A stretch of DNA of 64,000 bases from Caulobacter segnis (GCF_019931575.1 NZ_CP082923.1:930001-994000); one strand, 5' to 3'; positions 51,700 through 63,015 are shown, counted from the stretch's first letter. Numbers and translations are program-made. Notes: generated by a model not told the origin, from the letters alone.

Positions 51700-53460
51700 A
51701 TGAGCATCAACAGCGCCATGCTCGCCGGCGTCTCGGGTCTGATCGCCAATTCGTCGGCCCTGGCCGCGATCTCGGACAACATCGCCAACGTCAACACGGT
51801 CGGTTACAAGCGCTCCAGCGCCAACTTCTCGACCCTGGTCACCTCGGGTTCGAAGAACCAGACCTACAGCGCCGGCGGCGTTAAGGCCCAGACCCACCAG
51901 TTCATCAGCCAGCAGGGCCTGACCCAGTCGACGACGTCGAACCTGGACCTGTCGATCTCGGGCTCGGGCTTCTTCGTCACCACGGAAAAGCCGGAAGGCC
52001 TGACCGCCACCGACACCCGCTCGTTCACCCGCGCCGGCTCGTTCCAGCTGGATAATCTGGGCTACCTGCGCAACGACGCCGGCCTCTATCTGCAAGGCTG
52101 GCTGGCCGATCCGGTCACCGGCTCCATCACGCCCGACCCGTCGGACCTGATGCAGCTGTCGTCAATCAACGTCGGCACCGTCGGCGGCACCGCCGAGAAG
52201 ACCACCCGCGTCGGCGTCAACGCCAACCTGCGCTCGGAGCAGCCGGTGGCCGCGGCCGTCTCGTACAAGGTCGGCACGGCCGGCACGGCGTCGAAGACCA
52301 ACGTCGTCGACTCCGCGGGCGTCAGCCACGACTACGACGTCGTCTACAGCTCGACCGGCATCGCCAATCCGGCGGCCTCGGGCAACAACGAGTACCAGGT
52401 CGACATCAAGGAAAACGGCGTCATCATCGCCACGGGCACCGTGGGCTACGACCCGGCGACCCACGAGATCGTCACCTCGGCCATCGACTACAAGGGCGCT
52501 TCGCCGGTCGCCGGCAGCACCACCACCACCCGCATCAACGCCGCCGGCGACACCATCAACCTGGTCGACCTGGGCGTCACCTCGGCCGGCGCCGACGACG
52601 CCGACGTCCTGACGGGCAAGCTGTACGATCCCAGCACCTGGTCGATGTCGGACTACGCCAAGGACAACACCAAGGGCGTGAAGCCGGACTTCGAAATCCA
52701 GATCCCGCTGTCGGACTCCAAGGGCGGCCAGCGCACCGTCACCCTGTCGCTGCTGAAGGGCCCCGGCCCGAACCAGTGGTACGCCGAACTGCGCGCCAAG
52801 CCGGGCGACCTGGCCAACAACTCCAACGGCCAGATCAGCACGGGCATCGTCACCTTCACCACCGACGGCAAGCTGCAGAGCACGGGCAACCTGTTCGGCG
52901 GCACGGTCCCGACCTCTATCACGATCCAGGCCTCGGGCACGGCTCCGGCCGTCGCGCCGGCCGTGACGCCGCCGACCTGGGCCGACGGCCTGGGCATCGA
53001 CACCCAGGACGTCCAGATCGACCTGGCCAGCGCCGCCGGCGGCTTGACCCAGTACAACAGCCAGTCGGTCGTCCAGTCGGTGAACACCAACGGCACGGCC
53101 TTCGGCAACCTGACCAACATCGAGGTGGACGAGGACGGCTACGTCTCGGCGATCTTCGACAACGGCGTCACCCGCCGGATCGCCCAGGTCGCCGTGGCCA
53201 CCTTCAGCAACCCGAACGGCCTGAAGGGCGTCAACGGTAACGCCTATCGCGTCACCAACGAGAGCGGCACCTACAGCCTGAAAGCTCCGGGCCAGGGCGG
53301 CGCCGGTTCGCTGGCCCCCTCGACCTTGGAAGCTTCGACTGTCGACCTGTCGACTGAGTTCACCGGCCTGATCACCACGCAACGAGCCTACTCGGCTTCG
53401 TCGAAAATCATCACGACGGCAGATCAGATGCTGGAAGAACTTCTGAATATTAAGCGGTGA
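51700..53460 (+). CDS. flgE: flagellar hook protein FlgE
   Basis: FlgE is the hook subunit, made in large amounts. The 586-residue protein begins MSINSAMLAGVSGLIANSSA with the axial motif SDNIANVNTVGYKRS, has the QQGLTQSTTSNLDLSISGSGFF block, and ends ASTVDLSTEFTGLITTQRAYSASSKIITTADQMLEELLNI. A strong AGCAGGAATT precedes the ATG. The 134-base gap after flgD contains two hairpins, which could mark processing that boosts hook mRNA. In Caulobacter it was known as flaK. Confidence 0.97.
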   Translation: MSINSAMLAGVSGLIANSSALAAISDNIANVNTVGYKRSSANFSTLVTSGSKNQTYSAGGVKAQTHQFISQQGLTQSTTSNLDLSISGSGFFVTTEKPEGLTATDTRSFTRAGSFQLDNLGYLRNDAGLYLQGWLADPVTGSITPDPSDLMQLSSINVGTVGGTAEKTTRVGVNANLRSEQPVAAAVSYKVGTAGTASKTNVVDSAGVSHDYDVVYSSTGIANPAASGNNEYQVDIKENGVIIATGTVGYDPATHEIVTSAIDYKGASPVAGSTTTTRINAAGDTINLVDLGVTSAGADDADVLTGKLYDPSTWSMSDYAKDNTKGVKPDFEIQIPLSDSKGGQRTVTLSLLKGPGPNQWYAELRAKPGDLANNSNGQISTGIVTFTTDGKLQSTGNLFGGTVPTSITIQASGTAPAVAPAVTPPTWADGLGIDTQDVQIDLASAAGGLTQYNSQSVVQSVNTNGTAFGNLTNIEVDEDGYVSAIFDNGVTRRIAQVAVATFSNPNGLKGVNGNAYRVTNESGTYSLKAPGQGGAGSLAPSTLEASTVDLSTEFTGLITTQRAYSASSKIITTADQMLEELLNIKR

Positions 53461-53469
53461 TCCTAGGGA

Positions 53470-53483
53470 TTAACGATCTTTAA
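53470..53483. promoter_or_regulatory. CtrA-box-like sequence upstream of sciP
   Basis: TTAACGATCTTTAA contains two TTAA sites ten bases apart, close to the CtrA consensus TTAA-N7-TTAA (eleven apart). It lies about 150 bases before sciP, a gene known to be CtrA-activated in Caulobacter. Confidence 0.4.
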
Positions 53484-53628
53484 TTCTTGTGTTTCACACT
53501 GAGACACTACGGACTGCTTAAGAGCCATCTTGTTTAGGCCTTTCTTTACTATTGGAATTAAGCCGATGTTATTGGGCGGCGCCTATAGTGGGTCTCAACA
53601 GTGATGGTTGTGGGAAAGGCGTAAAGCC

Positions 53629-53910
53629 ATGTTGCAGCAGCAGCGCACGAACAGCCGGGGTGAAAAGTATGTCATCGGTCCGACCGGTGCGCCTCTTACC
53701 CTGTCGGATTTGCCGCCGCCGGAAACCCAGCGTTGGGTGATCCGTCGTAAGGCCGAGGTCGTGGCCGCCGTCCGCGGGGGCCTGCTCTCGCTCGACGAGG
53801 CTTGCGATCGCTACAAGCTGACCAACGAGGAGTTCCTCGCGTGGCAGCAATCGATCGATCGGCACGGCCTGGCCGGCCTGCGGACCACTCGGATCCAGCA
53901 GTACCGTTAA
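53629..53910 (+). CDS. sciP: CtrA inhibitor SciP (DUF1153)
   Basis: SciP binds CtrA and blocks its recruitment of RNA polymerase in swarmer cells, restraining CtrA-dependent cell-cycle and flagellar genes. The 93-residue protein MLQQQRTNSRGEKYVIGPTG... has the compact DUF1153 helix-turn-helix (RRKAEVVAAVRGGLLSLDEA, CDRYKLTNEEFLAWQQ). The ATG at 53629 gives the standard SciP N-terminus; an ATG seven codons earlier (53608) is less likely. It lies between the hook operon and the fliF operon, as in Caulobacter crescentus. Confidence 0.94.
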   Translation: MLQQQRTNSRGEKYVIGPTGAPLTLSDLPPPETQRWVIRRKAEVVAAVRGGLLSLDEACDRYKLTNEEFLAWQQSIDRHGLAGLRTTRIQQYR

Positions 53911-53934
53911 GGTCCGGCGCGTTAAGAACCGGGC

Positions 53935-53960
53935 GGGGGTGCGTTAATGTGACCACCCCC
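53935..53960 (+). other. hairpin after sciP
   Basis: GGGGGTG (53935-53941) pairs with CACCCCC (53954-53960) around a 12-base loop that contains GTTAAT. It lies 25 bases after the sciP stop and may contribute to termination. Confidence 0.5.
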
Positions 53961-54014
53961 TTGAGACCCCGAAAATCCCCAAGGCCTTGCGCCAAAGGGG
54001 TTTGAAGACCTTCA

Positions 54015-54050
54015 GCGGCCGCTCCCGAAAGGGGGCGGCCGCGACGTTTT
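54015..54050 (+). terminator. intrinsic terminator between sciP and fliF
   Basis: GCGGCCGCTCCC (54015-54026) pairs over 12 bases with GGGGGCGGCCGC (54031-54042) around a GAAA tetraloop, followed by GACGTTTT. Each arm contains a NotI site. Confidence 0.8.
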
Positions 54051-54094
54051 GGCGCCTCCGCGCGGCCTTCCGAGCCCCAAATATAAACGCCTCG

Positions 54095-54114
54095 TTTACC
54101 TTGTACTGGGTAAA
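54095..54114. promoter_or_regulatory. inverted repeat in the fliF promoter region
   Basis: TTTACC (54095-54100) and GGTAAA (54109-54114) are inverted around eight bases. It lies about 80 bases before fliF in an AT-rich pocket. The fliF operon is a CtrA-controlled class II operon in Caulobacter, so this is where its regulatory site should be, but the match to the CtrA box is poor. Confidence 0.35.
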
Positions 54115-54192
54115 TCCTGCCTACCGACGGGCGGTTCTCGTTCGCGTGTCGGTTCCTCCTCGCGGAGGCGTTGGGATCAGGGGTGAGGCTTC

Positions 54193-55854
54193 GTGGAAAG
54201 CTTTCTGGGTTCGATCAAGCAGTTCGGCGTCGGGCGACTGGCCGCGATGCTCGGCGTGGGCGCCGGCGTCGTCGCGGTTCTGGTGGCCCTCGTCATGTTC
54301 ATGGGCAAGGAGCCCAATGAACTGCTGTACTCGAACCTCGACCTGAAGGAAGCGTCCCAGGTCACCCAGGCCCTCGACCAGGCCGGTATTAAGTATGAGA
54401 CCAAGGGCGACGGCTCGACGATCATGGTGGCGCGCGACAAGGTCGCCAGCGCCCGCCTGATGGTCGCCGGCAAGGGCCTCGTGAGCTCCGGCTCCATCGG
54501 TTACGAAATCTTCGACGGCAGCAGCGCGCTGGGGCAGACCGACTTCGTCCAGCAGCTGAACCGCCAGCGCGCCCTGCAGGGCGAGCTGGAACGCACGATC
54601 AAGGCCATGCAGGGCGTCAACAGCGTCCGCGTCCACCTTGTGCTGCCCAAGCGCCAGCTGTTCGAGGAGGACGCCGAGCAGCCGTCGGCCGCCGTCACCA
54701 TCGGCATCGGCTCCCGCGAGCCGGGCTCGGACATGGTCCGCGCCGTCCAGAACCTGGTCGCCTCGTCGGTCCCCAACATGAAGGCCGAGAAGGTCACGGT
54801 CATCGACCAGCACGGCAAGACCCTGTCGGCGCCCAGCGACGACAGCCTGGCCGGCAAGGAAGCCCAGGACCGCCGCACCGAGGCCGAGGCCCGCATCGCC
54901 AAGACCGTCAAGGACATGATCGAAGGCGTGCTCGGCCCGGGCAAGGCCCGCGTCAACGTCACCGCCGACATCAACCTGGACCGCGTCACCACCCAGGAAG
55001 AGCGCTTCGATCCGGACGGCCAGGTCGTCCGCTCGGAAAGCAGCAACGAGGCGGGCAGCTCGGAAACCAAGAACGACGACACGTCGGGCACGACCGCCAC
55101 CTCGAACGTTCCCGGCCAGGCCGCCAACGCCGGCTTCCAGCAGCTGGGCTCGCGCTCGAACGAGAACGGCACCGTCACCAACTACGAGATCTCCAAGTCC
55201 GTGAAGACCACGGTCCAGGAGCCGGGCACGATCAAGAAGGTCGCCGTGGCCGTGGCCATCGACGGCGTCACCGCCCCGATGGGCAAGGACGGCAAGCCGG
55301 GCGCCTACACCCCGCGCACCGCCCAGGAGATCCAGCAGATCGAAGAGCTGGTGAAGACCGCCGTCGGCTACGACGCCACTCGCGGCGACCAGGTCAAGGT
55401 CACCAACATCAAGTTCCCGCAACCCGAGGACCAGGGCCTGGAGAAGCAGGGCCTGCTGGCCGGCTTCGACAAGAACGACATCATGCGCTTCGCCGAACTG
55501 GGCATCCTGGGCGTCGTGGCGCTGCTGGTCCTGCTGTTCGCGGTCCGTCCGTTCATCAAGAACCTGGTCGAGCCCGCGCCGGTGCAGATGGCCCTGGCCG
55601 GTCCGGGCGGCGCGCCGGCCCTGACCCGCCTGGTCACCCTGTCGGACGGCACCCAGCAGCAGGTCGTGGTCGACGAGAGCGGCGAGCCGATCGCCATCGC
55701 CGGTCCGACCAGCGACATCGACTCGCGCATCGACATCGCCAAGATCGAGGGCCAGGTTAAGGCCTCGTCGATCAAGCGCGTCTCGGAGTTCGTCGAGAGG
55801 CATCCGGAGGAATCGGTCGCGATCCTCCGTAACTGGCTGCACGAGTCGAACTGA
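54193..55854 (+). CDS. fliF: flagellar MS-ring protein FliF
   Basis: FliF forms the membrane ring on which the basal body is built. The 553-residue protein has an N-terminal membrane helix ([21 protein letters not shown]), the YscJ/FliF ring domains ([53 protein letters not shown]), a long periplasmic part, and a second helix at about 435-455 ([18 protein letters not shown]). A C-terminal FliG-binding tail ([24 protein letters not shown]) follows. The start is GTG. Its TGA overlaps the fliG ATG by one base. It heads the fliF-fliG-fliH-fliN-flbD operon. Confidence 0.97.
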   Translation: MESFLGSIKQFGVGRLAAMLGVGAGVVAVLVALVMFMGKEPNELLYSNLDLKEASQVTQALDQAGIKYETKGDGSTIMVARDKVASARLMVAGKGLVSSGSIGYEIFDGSSALGQTDFVQQLNRQRALQGELERTIKAMQGVNSVRVHLVLPKRQLFEEDAEQPSAAVTIGIGSREPGSDMVRAVQNLVASSVPNMKAEKVTVIDQHGKTLSAPSDDSLAGKEAQDRRTEAEARIAKTVKDMIEGVLGPGKARVNVTADINLDRVTTQEERFDPDGQVVRSESSNEAGSSETKNDDTSGTTATSNVPGQAANAGFQQLGSRSNENGTVTNYEISKSVKTTVQEPGTIKKVAVAVAIDGVTAPMGKDGKPGAYTPRTAQEIQQIEELVKTAVGYDATRGDQVKVTNIKFPQPEDQGLEKQGLLAGFDKNDIMRFAELGILGVVALLVLLFAVRPFIKNLVEPAPVQMALAGPGGAPALTRLVTLSDGTQQQVVVDESGEPIAIAGPTSDIDSRIDIAKIEGQVKASSIKRVSEFVERHPEESVAILRNWLHESN

Positions 55855-56876
55855 TGGCCATGAAAGTCGCCGTCAACGACCTGAAGAACCTGTCGGGGCC
55901 GGAAAAGGCCGCGATCGTTCTGCTCGCGCTTGGCGAAGAACACACGAAGATCTGGGAGGCCCTGGACGACGAGGAGATCAAGGAAGTCTCCCAGGCCATG
56001 GCCGGCCTGGGCACGGTTTCCGCCTCCGTCGTGGAAGAGCTGCTGGTCGAGTTCGTCTCGGGCATGAGCTCGACCGGCGCGATCATGGGTTCGTACGAAC
56101 AGACCCAGCGCCTGCTGGCGTCGTTCATGCCGCAGGACAAGGTCGACCAGCTGATGGAAGAGATCCGCGGTCCGGCGGGTCGAACCATGTGGGACAAGCT
56201 CGGCAACGTGAACGAGGCCGTGCTCGCCAACTATCTGAAGAACGAATACCCCCAGACCGTCGCCGTGGTGCTGTCGAAGGTGAAGAGCGACCACGCCGCC
56301 CGCGTGCTGGCCTGCCTGCCGGAAGACTTCGCCCTGGAATGCGTCACCCGCATGCTGCGGATGGAGCCGGTGCAGCGCGAGATCCTCGACAAGATCGAGA
56401 TGACCCTGCGCACCGAATTCATGTCGAACCTGGCGCGCACGTCCAAGCGCGACAGCCACGAGATGATGGCCGAGATCTTCAACAACTTCGATCGCCAGAC
56501 CGAAGCCCGCTTCATCGCCGCGCTGGAAGAGCGCAACCGCGAGGCCGCCGAGCGCATCCGCGCCCTGATGTTCGTCTTCGAGGACCTGTCGAAGCTGGAC
56601 CCGGGCGGCATCCAGACCCTGCTGCGCGGCACGCCGAAGGAGCAGCTGGGCCTGGCCCTGAAGGGCGCCTCGGACAAGCTGCGCGACCTGTTCTTCTCGA
56701 ACATGTCCGAGCGGGCCGCCAAGATCATGCGCGAGGACATGGAGAGCATGGGCCCCGTGCGCCTGAAGGACGTCGACGCCGCCCAGGTGGGCATGGTCCA
56801 GGTCGCCAAGGACCTGGCCGCCAAGGGCGAGATCATGCTGGCCGGCAGCGGCGGCGACGACGAACTGATCTACTGA
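55854..56876 (+). CDS. fliG: flagellar motor switch protein FliG
   Basis: FliG is the rotor part of the C-ring that meets the stator. The 340-residue protein has the three FliG domains: [22 protein letters not shown] at the N-terminus, the middle [25 protein letters not shown], and the C-terminal torque helix with [19 protein letters not shown] and [18 protein letters not shown]. The EHPQTIA-like motif and the charged torque residues are present. The ATG shares a base with the fliF stop. Confidence 0.97.
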   Translation: MAMKVAVNDLKNLSGPEKAAIVLLALGEEHTKIWEALDDEEIKEVSQAMAGLGTVSASVVEELLVEFVSGMSSTGAIMGSYEQTQRLLASFMPQDKVDQLMEEIRGPAGRTMWDKLGNVNEAVLANYLKNEYPQTVAVVLSKVKSDHAARVLACLPEDFALECVTRMLRMEPVQREILDKIEMTLRTEFMSNLARTSKRDSHEMMAEIFNNFDRQTEARFIAALEERNREAAERIRALMFVFEDLSKLDPGGIQTLLRGTPKEQLGLALKGASDKLRDLFFSNMSERAAKIMREDMESMGPVRLKDVDAAQVGMVQVAKDLAAKGEIMLAGSGGDDELIY

Positions 56877-56889
56877 GGGACATGGCCTG

Positions 56890-57522
56890 ATGGAAACCCC
56901 TCGCAAATTCGGCTTCGACACGGTCTTCGACGACCGCGGCGGCGTCGCCTACACCCCGCCCAAGGTGAAGAAGAGCTTCACCCTCGAGGAGGTCGAGGCC
57001 GCCAAGGCCCAGGCCTATGCGGAAGGCGAGCGTTCGGCCGTGGCCCACGCAGAGCGCGACGCGGCCAACGCCCTGGCCGAGGTCGCCCACGCCGTGCGGG
57101 AAGCCTTCGGAGCCCTGACCCACGTGGCGCACGAGCACCGCGAAGGCGCGGCCATGCTGGCCCTGGCCTGCGCCCGCAAGATCGCCGACGCGGCCCTGCA
57201 GCACTTCCCCGAGGCCCCGGTGACGGCGGCCCTGGAGGCCCTGGCCCGCGAGGTCGAGGCCCAGCCGCGCATCTTCGTCCGCGTCTCGCCAGAACTGGAG
57301 GGCCGCACCCAGGAGGCGCTGGAGCATGTGGCCGCCCAGATCGGCTTCCAGGGGCAAATCGTCGCCCGCGCCGACGGCGCCATGGCCCCCGCGGCCTTCA
57401 CTTTCGACTGGGGCGACGGCCGCGCGGCCTTCGACCCGGAAGGCGCCGCCCACCGCGTCGCCGAAGCGCTGGAAGCGGCCATCGCCGCCGAAGGTCTCCA
57501 CGCCGAACCCCTGTTCTCCTGA
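56890..57522 (+). CDS. fliH: FliH-like flagellar export regulator FlbE
   Basis: The 210-residue protein occupies the flbE position between fliG and fliN in the Caulobacter fliF operon. It has an N-terminal segment with [20 protein letters not shown], a coiled-coil middle rich in Ala and Glu ([20 protein letters not shown]), and a C-terminal FliH-like domain ([40 protein letters not shown]). FliH holds the export ATPase FliI inactive and brings it to the export gate; FlbE is also reported to influence FlbD-dependent transcription. It lacks the GxxxG repeats of E. coli FliH. Confidence 0.85.
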   Translation: METPRKFGFDTVFDDRGGVAYTPPKVKKSFTLEEVEAAKAQAYAEGERSAVAHAERDAANALAEVAHAVREAFGALTHVAHEHREGAAMLALACARKIADAALQHFPEAPVTAALEALAREVEAQPRIFVRVSPELEGRTQEALEHVAAQIGFQGQIVARADGAMAPAAFTFDWGDGRAAFDPEGAAHRVAEALEAAIAAEGLHAEPLFS

Positions 57523-57537
57523 AAAGGCTGAAGTCCG

Positions 57538-57870
57538 ATGGCCGAAGACAATCTCCCGCTCGACGAATTCGGAGGCTCGATGCTGGCCTCCGAAATGCCG
57601 GTCGAGCTCAGCGACAAGACCGCGTCGGACCTGGCGCCGGTCTTCGACGTGCCGGTCAACATCTCGGCCGTGCTGGGACGCGCGCACATGTCGGTGGCGC
57701 AGCTGCTGCAGCTGAACCAGGGCTCGATCCTGGAGCTGGACCGCAAGGTCGGCGAGGCGATCGACATCTACGTCAACAACCGCCTGGTCGCCCGGGGCGA
57801 GGTCGTCGTCGTCGACGAGCGCCTGGGCGTGACCATGACGGAAATCATCAAGGACGGCGACCAGGGCTAA
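57538..57870 (+). CDS. fliN: flagellar motor switch protein FliN
   Basis: FliN forms the lower C-ring with FliM and helps dock export substrates. The 110-residue protein carries one SpoA domain: FDVPVNISAVLGRAHMSVAQLLQLNQGSILELDR, VGEAIDIYVNNRLVARGEVV, and the final VDERLGVTMTEII. The short N-terminal extension is typical of FliN. It lies 16 bases after flbE and 29 before flbD. Confidence 0.97.
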   Translation: MAEDNLPLDEFGGSMLASEMPVELSDKTASDLAPVFDVPVNISAVLGRAHMSVAQLLQLNQGSILELDRKVGEAIDIYVNNRLVARGEVVVVDERLGVTMTEIIKDGDQG

Positions 57871-57898
57871 GGCCCAGGTTGGATTGGGAGAGTAGATT

Positions 57899-59272
<1,374 letters not shown>

Positions 59273-59327
59273 GGGATTGCGACAACATGGCTCGGCGCCG
59301 CGACCATCCGTCCGGCGCCGAACATGG

Positions 59328-59341
59328 CTAATTTTGGTTAA
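59328..59341. promoter_or_regulatory. CtrA half-site-like sequence upstream of flhA
   Basis: CTAATTTTGGTTAA contains TTGGTTAA, the reverse of the CtrA half-site TTAACCAT with one mismatch, in the 139-base gap before flhA. In Caulobacter flhA (flbF) has its own CtrA-dependent promoter. Confidence 0.45.
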
Positions 59342-59411
59342 GGAGATGGCGGCGGACCGCAAATCGCTTCAAGCGCTGGTCTAGCTTTCCATCCACGGTT
59401 CAAGGTTCAGC

Positions 59412-61517
59412 ATGGCCGACGCCGCCGCCCCGACAGCCGCCAGATCCGTCCCCAGCGCCAGGTCGCTGCTGGATGGTTTCCTGCGCGGCGAGATGGGCCT
59501 GGCCCTGGGCGTCGTGGGCATCATCGTCCTGCTGATCCTGCCGGTTCCGCCGATCCTGCTGGACCTGCTGCTGGCCATCTCGCTGACCGGCTCGGTGCTG
59601 ATCCTGATGACGGCGATCTTGATCAAGAAGCCGCTGGAATTCACCTCGTTCCCGACCGTTCTGCTGGTCGCGACCCTGTATCGCCTGGGCCTGAACGTGG
59701 CCTCGACCCGACTGATCCTCGGCCATGGCCAGGAAGGCACCGGCGGCGCCGGCGCGGTCATCGAGGCCTTCGGTCACCTGATGATGCAGGGCAACTTCGT
59801 CATCGGGGTGATCATCTTCATCATCCTGGTGGTGGTGAACTTCATGGTCGTCACCAAGGGTTCGGGCCGGATCGCCGAAGTCGCCGCCCGCTTCACCCTG
59901 GACTCCATGCCCGGCAAGCAGATGGCGATCGACGCCGACCTGTCGACGGGCCTGATCGACCAGGAGATGGCCAAGATCCGCCGTAAGGAGCTGGAGCAGG
60001 AAAGCACGTTCTTCGGGGCCATGGACGGCGCCAGCAAGTTCGTGAAGGGCGACGCGATCGCCGGCCTGATCATCACCGGCATCAACATCGTCGGCGGCAT
60101 CATCATCGGGGTCGTCCAGCACAAGATCCCGATCGGCGAGGCCGCCTCGTCCTACACCATCATGACTATCGGCGACGGCTTGGTCAGCCAGATCCCGGCC
60201 CTGATCATCTCGATCGCCGCCGGTATGGTCGTGTCGAAGGCGGGCGTCGAAGGTTCGGCCGACAAGGCCCTGGTCACCCAGCTGGCCATGAACCCGGCCG
60301 GCCTGGGCATGGTCTCGGCCTCGGCCGGCATCATCGCCCTGATCCCGGGCATGCCGATCATCCCGTTCGCGGCCCTGTCGCTGGGCGCGGGGGCCCTGGC
60401 CTACAAGCGGATCCAGGACGCCAAGAAACCGAAGGCGATCGATCCCGCCGCCCTCGAAGCGGCGGCGCCAGCCGAGGCCGAGGAGGAGCCGATCAGCGCC
60501 TCCCTGGCCATCGACGACGTCAAGATCGAGCTGGGCTACGGCCTGCTGACCCTGATCAACGACCTGGACGGCCGCAAGCTGACCGACCAGATCCGCGCCC
60601 TGCGCAAGACCCTGGCCGGCGAGTTCGGCTTCGTCATGCCGCCGGTGCGGATCCTCGACAACATGCGCCTGGCCAACCAGGGCTACGCCATCCGCATCAA
60701 GGAGATGGAGGCCGGCGCGGGTGAAGTGCGCCTGGGCAACCTGATGGCCATGGACCCGCGCGGCGGCCAGGTCGAGCTGCCCGGCGAGCACGTGCGCGAA
60801 CCCGCCTTCGGCCTGCCGGCCACCTGGATCGCCGACGACCTGCGCGAGGAAGCCACCTTCCGCGGCTACACGGTCGTCGACCCGGCCACGGTGCTGACCA
60901 CGCACCTGACCGAGATCCTCAAGGAGAACATGGCCGACCTGCTGTCCTACGCCGAGGTCCAGAAGCTCCTGAAGGAGCTGCCGGAATCGCAGCGCAAGCT
61001 GGTCGACGACCTGATCCCAGGCACCGCCACCGCCACCACCGTCCAGCGCGTGCTGCAGTCGCTGCTGAAGGAGCGGGTCTCGATCCGCGACCTGCCGCAG
61101 ATCCTGGAAGGCATCGGCGAGGCCGCCCCGCACACCGCCTCGGTCACCCAGCTGGTCGAGCAGGTCCGCGCGCGCCTGGCCCGCCAGCTGTGCTGGGCCA
61201 ACCGCGCCGACGACGGCGCCCTGCCGATCATCACCCTGTCGGCCGACTGGGAGCAGGCCTTCGCCGAGGCCCTGATCGGACCCGGCGACGACAAGCAGCT
61301 GGCCCTGCCGCCCTCGCGCCTGCAGGACTTCATCCGCGGCGTCCGCGACGCGTTCGAACGCGCCGCCCTGGCCGGCGAGGCCCCGGTGCTGCTGACCAGC
61401 CCCGGCATCCGCCCCTATGTCCGCTCGATCATCGAACGCTTCCGCGGCCAGACGGTCGTGATGAGCCAGAACGAGATCCACCCCCGCGCGCGCCTGAAGA
61501 CGGTGGGGATGGTCTAG
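59412..61517 (+). CDS. flhA: flagellar export gate protein FlhA
   Basis: FlhA is the largest part of the flagellar type III export gate. The 701-residue protein has about eight N-terminal membrane helices, beginning LALGVVGIIVLLILPVPPILL. It carries the conserved FHIPEP-family cytoplasmic loop between helices (SRIA-like SGRIAEVAARFTLDSMPGKQ, MAIDADLSTGLIDQ). A cytoplasmic domain from about residue 365 (ELGYGLLTLINDLDGRKLTDQI) binds export substrates and chaperones. Length is normal. Known as flbF in Caulobacter; it is the last gene of the flagellar block here. Confidence 0.97.
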   Translation: MADAAAPTAARSVPSARSLLDGFLRGEMGLALGVVGIIVLLILPVPPILLDLLLAISLTGSVLILMTAILIKKPLEFTSFPTVLLVATLYRLGLNVASTRLILGHGQEGTGGAGAVIEAFGHLMMQGNFVIGVIIFIILVVVNFMVVTKGSGRIAEVAARFTLDSMPGKQMAIDADLSTGLIDQEMAKIRRKELEQESTFFGAMDGASKFVKGDAIAGLIITGINIVGGIIIGVVQHKIPIGEAASSYTIMTIGDGLVSQIPALIISIAAGMVVSKAGVEGSADKALVTQLAMNPAGLGMVSASAGIIALIPGMPIIPFAALSLGAGALAYKRIQDAKKPKAIDPAALEAAAPAEAEEEPISASLAIDDVKIELGYGLLTLINDLDGRKLTDQIRALRKTLAGEFGFVMPPVRILDNMRLANQGYAIRIKEMEAGAGEVRLGNLMAMDPRGGQVELPGEHVREPAFGLPATWIADDLREEATFRGYTVVDPATVLTTHLTEILKENMADLLSYAEVQKLLKELPESQRKLVDDLIPGTATATTVQRVLQSLLKERVSIRDLPQILEGIGEAAPHTASVTQLVEQVRARLARQLCWANRADDGALPIITLSADWEQAFAEALIGPGDDKQLALPPSRLQDFIRGVRDAFERAALAGEAPVLLTSPGIRPYVRSIIERFRGQTVVMSQNEIHPRARLKTVGMV

Positions 61518-61547
61518 GCGGCGTCTTTTCGCGCCTGAGCCCGTCAG

Positions 61548-61576
61548 CAGTCGTAAAACCGTCATCGAAACGTCGC
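61548..61576 (+). promoter_or_regulatory. three-unit Pho-box-like repeat
   Basis: CAGTCGT (61548-61554), CCGTCAT (61559-61565) and ACGTCGC (61570-61576) recur every 11 bases with four-base spacers AAAA and CGAA. This is the layout of PhoB sites (CTGTCAT-N4-CTGTCAT). It sits 38 bases upstream of the phosphate-porin-like gene. Confidence 0.55.
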
Positions 61577-61614
61577 ATGGAGAGCGGGCAGGTAGTTCGT
61601 TCGATGGTGATGTT

Positions 61615-63015
61615 TTGCATCCGACCACGTTGCTCGTCGCGCTGGGCGCGACGGGGCTCTGCCTGCTTGCGCCTCCCGCCCTCGCGCAAGACGCCCTAAG
61701 TCCCGAGGACGCCGCCGCCCTGCGCGCCGAGATCGCGAGTCTCCGGGCGCAGCTCCAGCGCATGGAAAGCCGTCTCGACGCGGCGAGCGGCGTGCACGCC
61801 ACCGCCCCGCCGACGCCCGCCGCCGCCGCCGCGCCCCCGGCGCCGTCCAAGCCCGCCTCGTCGTCGACCGAGATCAGCTGGAAGGGCTCGCCGCAGTTCT
61901 CGGCCAGCGGCGGCAGGACCTTCAAGGCCAAGGGCCGCATCCAAGCCGATATTGGCCATGTCGACGCGCCCAAGGCTCTCGCCGACCGGGGCCTGGGCAC
62001 GGCGTCCGAGATGCGCCGCATCCGGCTGGGCGGCGAGGGGAGCCTCGGCGCGGGGATCGGCTACAAGCTGGAACTGGAGCTGTCGGACAACGCCGTCGAC
62101 CTGGTCGACACCTTCGTCAGCTACAAGACCGGCCCCTGGCTGCTGGCCTTGGGCAACCAGAACCAGTTCCAGTCGCTGGACGAGCTGACGGGCGACACCT
62201 CGGGCGCGTTCATGGAGCGGGCGGCCTTTACAGACGCCTTCAACTTCGAGCGCCGCCTGGGGCTGTCGGCCCAGTACGAGAAGGGCGGCTGGGTGTTGCA
62301 GGCGGGCCTGTTCGCCGACGATGTCACCGCGCTGTCCAACAGCAGCGACGGCCCGGCCGGCGGCGACGAGAACAACAGCCACGGCGTGGACGGCCGGGTG
62401 GTCTGGGCGCCGAAGTGGGGCAAGACCCAGCTGCACTTCGGCGGTTCGGCCCACTGGCGCGACCTTGGACGGGTGGCCGACACCGCCACCCGCTATCGCC
62501 AGCGGCCCTACCTGCATACCAGCAACAGCCGCCTGATCGGCGCGCCCGCCTTGGCCGTGCGCGAGGAGACCCACTACGGCCTCGAGGCGGCGTTCGTGCG
62601 CGGCCGCTGGCACGGCGCGGCCGAGGTTCACGGGCTGGAAGCCGAGTTGAAGACCGGTCCTGACGCCCGCTTCCTCGGCGGCTACGCCGAGCTGGGCTAT
62701 TTCCTCACGGACGACACGCGCGGCTACAAGAGCGGGATCTTCGATCGCGCCAAGCCCTCCAAGCCCTTGGGCGGCGGCGGTCTCGGGACGCTGCAACTGA
62801 ACGTCCGCTACGACCATCTGGACCTCAACGACCGGGTGATCGTCGGCGGCAAGCAGGACGCCTGGCTGGCGGCCCTGATCTGGCAGCCGGTCGAGTATCT
62901 GCGCTTCAACCTGAACGGCGGGGTCCTGGCCTACCGGGACGCCACGCCGCTGCCGGACGGCGACCGCGACTATACCGCGCAGGTCGTCGGGGCCCGAATG
63001 GAGCTGGACTTCTAG
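61615..63015 (+). CDS. phosphate-selective porin-like outer membrane protein (OprO/OprP family)
   Basis: The 466-residue protein has a signal peptide (LLVALGATGLCLLAPPALAQ). A short coiled coil follows (LRAEIASLRAQLQRMESRLD), then a beta-barrel with the family blocks FKAKGRIQADIGHVDAP, ASEMRRIRLGGEGSLGAGI, YKLELELSDNAVDLVDTFVSY and GNQNQFQSLDELTGDTSGAFMERAAFTDAF. It ends in Phe. The only in-frame initiator before the signal peptide is TTG at 61615; no ATG or GTG lies in frame nearby. A Pho-box-like repeat supports a phosphate-starvation role. Its stop shares CTAG with the convergent gene. Confidence 0.9.
   Translation: MHPTTLLVALGATGLCLLAPPALAQDALSPEDAAALRAEIASLRAQLQRMESRLDAASGVHATAPPTPAAAAAPPAPSKPASSSTEISWKGSPQFSASGGRTFKAKGRIQADIGHVDAPKALADRGLGTASEMRRIRLGGEGSLGAGIGYKLELELSDNAVDLVDTFVSYKTGPWLLALGNQNQFQSLDELTGDTSGAFMERAAFTDAFNFERRLGLSAQYEKGGWVLQAGLFADDVTALSNSSDGPAGGDENNSHGVDGRVVWAPKWGKTQLHFGGSAHWRDLGRVADTATRYRQRPYLHTSNSRLIGAPALAVREETHYGLEAAFVRGRWHGAAEVHGLEAELKTGPDARFLGGYAELGYFLTDDTRGYKSGIFDRAKPSKPLGGGGLGTLQLNVRYDHLDLNDRVIVGGKQDAWLAALIWQPVEYLRFNLNGGVLAYRDATPLPDGDRDYTAQVVGARMELDF

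Noticed and set aside
53907-53947. CtrA sites formed by three TTAA tetramers after sciP
   Set aside because: Spacings are 15 and 22 bases, not the 11-base period of TTAA-N7-TTAA, and one tetramer includes the stop codon.
61604-61617. ATG at 61604 as start of the porin gene
   Set aside because: It is in a different frame from the signal peptide and barrel, so it would require a frameshift; the in-frame TTG at 61615 was kept.
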